From Paludibacteraceae bacterium (GTDB taxonomy: Bacteria > Bacteroidota > Bacteroidia > Bacteroidales > Paludibacteraceae), in contig JAEERP010000012.1 of the NCBI GenBank assembly GCA_016285885.1, positions 23,517-87,516 of the forward strand: DNA of 64,000 nt, given 5' to 3'. A program made the translations under genes and the position numbers. Of this stretch, positions 61,952 to 64,000 are shown in pieces. Below the pieces are notes generated by a model that was given only the letters and a program-made list of their open reading frames with translations, was not told where the DNA came from and did no database searches. Numbering within the stretch: position 1 is the stretch's first letter; every line of letters starts with the position of its first letter.

Positions 61952-64000
61952 ATGAATTCTATTAACTTTAGGCTGAAATCGCTAATGACGGTTTTGGCGC
62001 TTTCTTTTGTTGCGCTTTCCGCGTCGGCGAAAGGTAATCTTTATGTAAAAGTGGGGTCCACTGGGGATGGTAGCTCCTGGAGTAAAGCATTTGGAAATAT
62101 TCAGCAGGCGGTGGATTCGGCCGCAAAGATAGGTGCTGATGTCTGGGTGGCCAAGGGCGTCTACAAGAGTGAGTCGTCAGCTGTGGTTACCCTAAAACCG
62201 AATGTCAGTCTATATGGCGGTTTCGCGGGTACGGAGACTTCGCTTGCGGCGAGAGATACGGCAGAGAACCCTACCGTGTTGGACGGAGACGCTAAAATCC
62301 GTGTGATCAATCAGCCGTCCGAGTTCGCGGATGCGTCCGCGGTTGTGGTGGACGGATTCACGATCCAGAATGGCGTCGCGGATTATGGTGGCGGCGCGTA
62401 TCTGAGAAAGAATTCGACGATCAACAATTGTATCTTGAAAAATAATGTCGCGTCAAATGGCTTGGCGGTACATGCACACAACGCAAAGATTAAAAACAGT
62501 ATTATCTGTGACAATAGGTCTGCTAATTCTTACGGGACGGTTTGTCTGTACGCTTCGGAAATGGATAGCTGCGTTGTGAGAAACAACGAGGCTTCTTATA
62601 ATTCGGCCATGAGCGTGGAAAATTCCTCGGTGTCTAACACCATCATTGATTCCAATAAAGATATAAACATATATAGCGGGTATCCATTGTATCTGTACAA
62701 CAATTCTAAACTGATTAATTGTGTGGTGAAGAACAACTATGGACAACATGCTGGAGTATATGCATATCAAGGTGTTCTTATTAAGGGTTGTACGTTCTCG
62801 AACAATGAGAGCGCATATTACAGCGCCCTTCATATTGACTATAACTCAAAAATAGAGGATTGCGAGGTCTTCGGTAACAAGGGAAATTCGTATGAAATCT
62901 TTTACCTGAATAGTTCGTCTTCTATGAACCGTTGTAAGGTGTACAACAACGTGGTGGAGAATAGCCATTACATTGTGAATGCTCGGTATTCGTCCGTCAT
63001 CTCCAATTCTTTGATTTACAACAATAAGAATACGACCTCTTCCTCTGCTCCTCTTTGCTTGTATAGTAATGCTAGAATGGAAAACACAACATTCGCGGAT
63101 AATGAGACAGGAGCGTCGTCTGGGGTTCAGATGAATAGCTCTTCTATTGTGAATTCCATCATTGTGGGCACTAGGTACGTGAAGTCATTTCAAACCCATT
63201 TTAGTCTGAGTGGAACAAATATTGTCTCGCATTCAATGATTGAAGGTGGATTCACGGGAGAGGGTAATATTGCGGGCTCAAAAGAAGCGGCTGCGTTTGT
63301 GGATCCTGATAAGGGCAATTATTCGCTTTCAGGAAAATCGTATTGCGTTAACAGAGGAAAAGATGTGGAAACTGCCGTCGATCTGTTGGGAAATTCCAGG
63401 AAACAGGGTGGTGCGGTGGATATGGGTGCGATCGAATCACAGTATGAGAAAGCTAATGTGCCATCTTTGGGTGAAATCATTTATGTGAAGAAGGGCTCAA
63501 AGGGAGACGGTTCAAGCTGGACGTCTGCGTTTGGGGATCTTTATGAAGCGATGTTGTTGGCTTCCCTCGATGGTAAAAAACATCAGATTTGGGTGGCTGC
63601 CGGAACATATTATGGAGACACTACCTCTTCTGTCACAGCCTTCTTTTTAGGGCAAGGAGTTAGCTTATATGGCGGATTTGCAGGCAACGAGGCCTCCTTT
63701 GCGGCCCGTGACACGGCAAAGAATCCGACCATCTTGGATGGCCAAAGCAAAAGGCGTGTGATCACCCAGAACTATGCTTTCACCGATTCCATGGCGGTTG
63801 TGGTGGACGGGTTCACCATCCAAAATGGATTGTCTCCAAACGGAGGAGGAGTATACCTCGCAGCCAACACGATGGTCAACAATTGTATCATCAAGGCGAA
63901 TAAGGCATCCTCCAATGGCTCTGCCATCTATGCGACAAGTGCGACCATCAAAAACACCCAAATCGTGGGCAACGACTATCTGAGTGGTCTTCATTACACA
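61952..64000 (+). CDS. Secreted beta-helix repeat surface protein, 3'-truncated by the window
   Basis: The frame is open from the ATG at 61952 to the window end (683 codons, no stop), so this is the 5' part of a longer gene. A signal peptide (SLMTVLALSFVALSASA) is followed by a right-handed parallel beta-helix module with DGFTIQNG, YGGGAYLRKNS, NNCILKNN and similar Asn-rich turns, ending with a GAVDMGAIE motif at about residue 495. The module then restarts at about 508 (IIYVKKGSKGDGSSWTSAFG), a near copy of residues 31-45. These are choice-of-anchor/polymorphic-outer-membrane-type helices that bind or cleave glycans. A T9SS tail would be expected beyond the window but cannot be seen. It is divergent from the LysR gene. 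Confidence 0.85.
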   Translation, partial: MNSINFRLKSLMTVLALSFVALSASAKGNLYVKVGSTGDGSSWSKAFGNIQQAVDSAAKIGADVWVAKGVYKSESSAVVTLKPNVSLYGGFAGTETSLAARDTAENPTVLDGDAKIRVINQPSEFADASAVVVDGFTIQNGVADYGGGAYLRKNSTINNCILKNNVASNGLAVHAHNAKIKNSIICDNRSANSYGTVCLYASEMDSCVVRNNEASYNSAMSVENSSVSNTIIDSNKDINIYSGYPLYLYNNSKLINCVVKNNYGQHAGVYAYQGVLIKGCTFSNNESAYYSALHIDYNSKIEDCEVFGNKGNSYEIFYLNSSSSMNRCKVYNNVVENSHYIVNARYSSVISNSLIYNNKNTTSSSAPLCLYSNARMENTTFADNETGASSGVQMNSSSIVNSIIVGTRYVKSFQTHFSLSGTNIVSHSMIEGGFTGEGNIAGSKEAAAFVDPDKGNYSLSGKSYCVNRGKDVETAVDLLGNSRKQGGAVDMGAIESQYEKANVPSLGEIIYVKKGSKGDGSSWTSAFGDLYEAMLLASLDGKKHQIWVAAGTYYGDTTSSVTAFFLGQGVSLYGGFAGNEASFAARDTAKNPTILDGQSKRRVITQNYAFTDSMAVVVDGFTIQNGLSPNGGGVYLAANTMVNNCIIKANKASSNGSAIYATSATIKNTQIVGNDYLSGLHYT

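Overview
The window looks like chromosomal DNA of a Bacteroidota bacterium, most likely order Bacteroidales. The evidence is the set of lineage-typical neighbourhoods (porQ-cmk-ispH, cinA-rpmB-rpmG-DUF4295, DUF4783-nadC), Bacteroidota-type promoters (TTTG, about 19 nt, TAnnTTTG), lipoproteins with Bacteroidota-style signals, and very large secreted repeat proteins of the type IX secretion system (T9SS) kind. I saw no rRNA, tRNA, CRISPR array or transposase gene. Both ends cut through a gene.

Layout. 1-9.2 kb: the 3' part of a giant repeat adhesin (its true start lies left of the window), an outer-membrane beta-barrel and a lipoprotein with a TIG-like domain. 9.2-10.1 kb: sparse DNA with tandem terminators, a 23-codon ORF and a 61-aa basic protein. 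10.1-19.8 kb (minus strand): rarA-ctpA-nucleotidyltransferase, cls-sufT-like-lpxH, and a two-gene unit of a LOG-family protein followed by a sacsin-type GHKL ATPase. 19.9-24.4 kb: a Wzx-like flippase and a secreted M6 metalloprotease. 24.7-27.9 kb: fabH-fabK-fabF. 28.2-32.98 kb: a membrane LytTR regulator, rlmH, DUF4783-nadC-lipoprotein nuclease, and fabD. 33-37.7 kb: two cell-envelope lipoproteins, the rpmB-rpmG-DUF4295 operon, cinA and a PagL-like barrel. 37.8-47.8 kb: slyD-aroC, a large orphan NtrY-like histidine kinase, porQ-cmk-ispH-pfkA and a degenerate SGNH protein. 48.1-59.8 kb: a roughly 3,890-aa HYR-repeat protein with a gliding-motility-type C-terminal domain. 59.9-64 kb: an SDR enzyme, a LysR regulator and the 5' part of a beta-helix surface protein running off the right edge.

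How the genes fit together. Much of the window concerns the cell envelope: fatty acid synthesis (FabD, FabH, FabK, FabF), lipid A (LpxH, PagL-like barrel), cardiolipin, O-antigen or polysaccharide export, peptidoglycan-related lipoproteins, T9SS (PorQ) and probable T9SS cargo (the HYR giant, the M6 protease, the GCDS-repeat giant).

The most interesting items are the LOG plus sacsin-like ATPase unit behind its own promoter, a near-consensus sigma-54 promoter before the beta-helix protein, a likely SGNH pseudoenzyme in which the catalytic positions appear substituted, a hairpin-rich intergenic block at 29.0-29.28 kb, and several -7 promoter elements lying so close to genes that the true starts must be the downstream ATGs.
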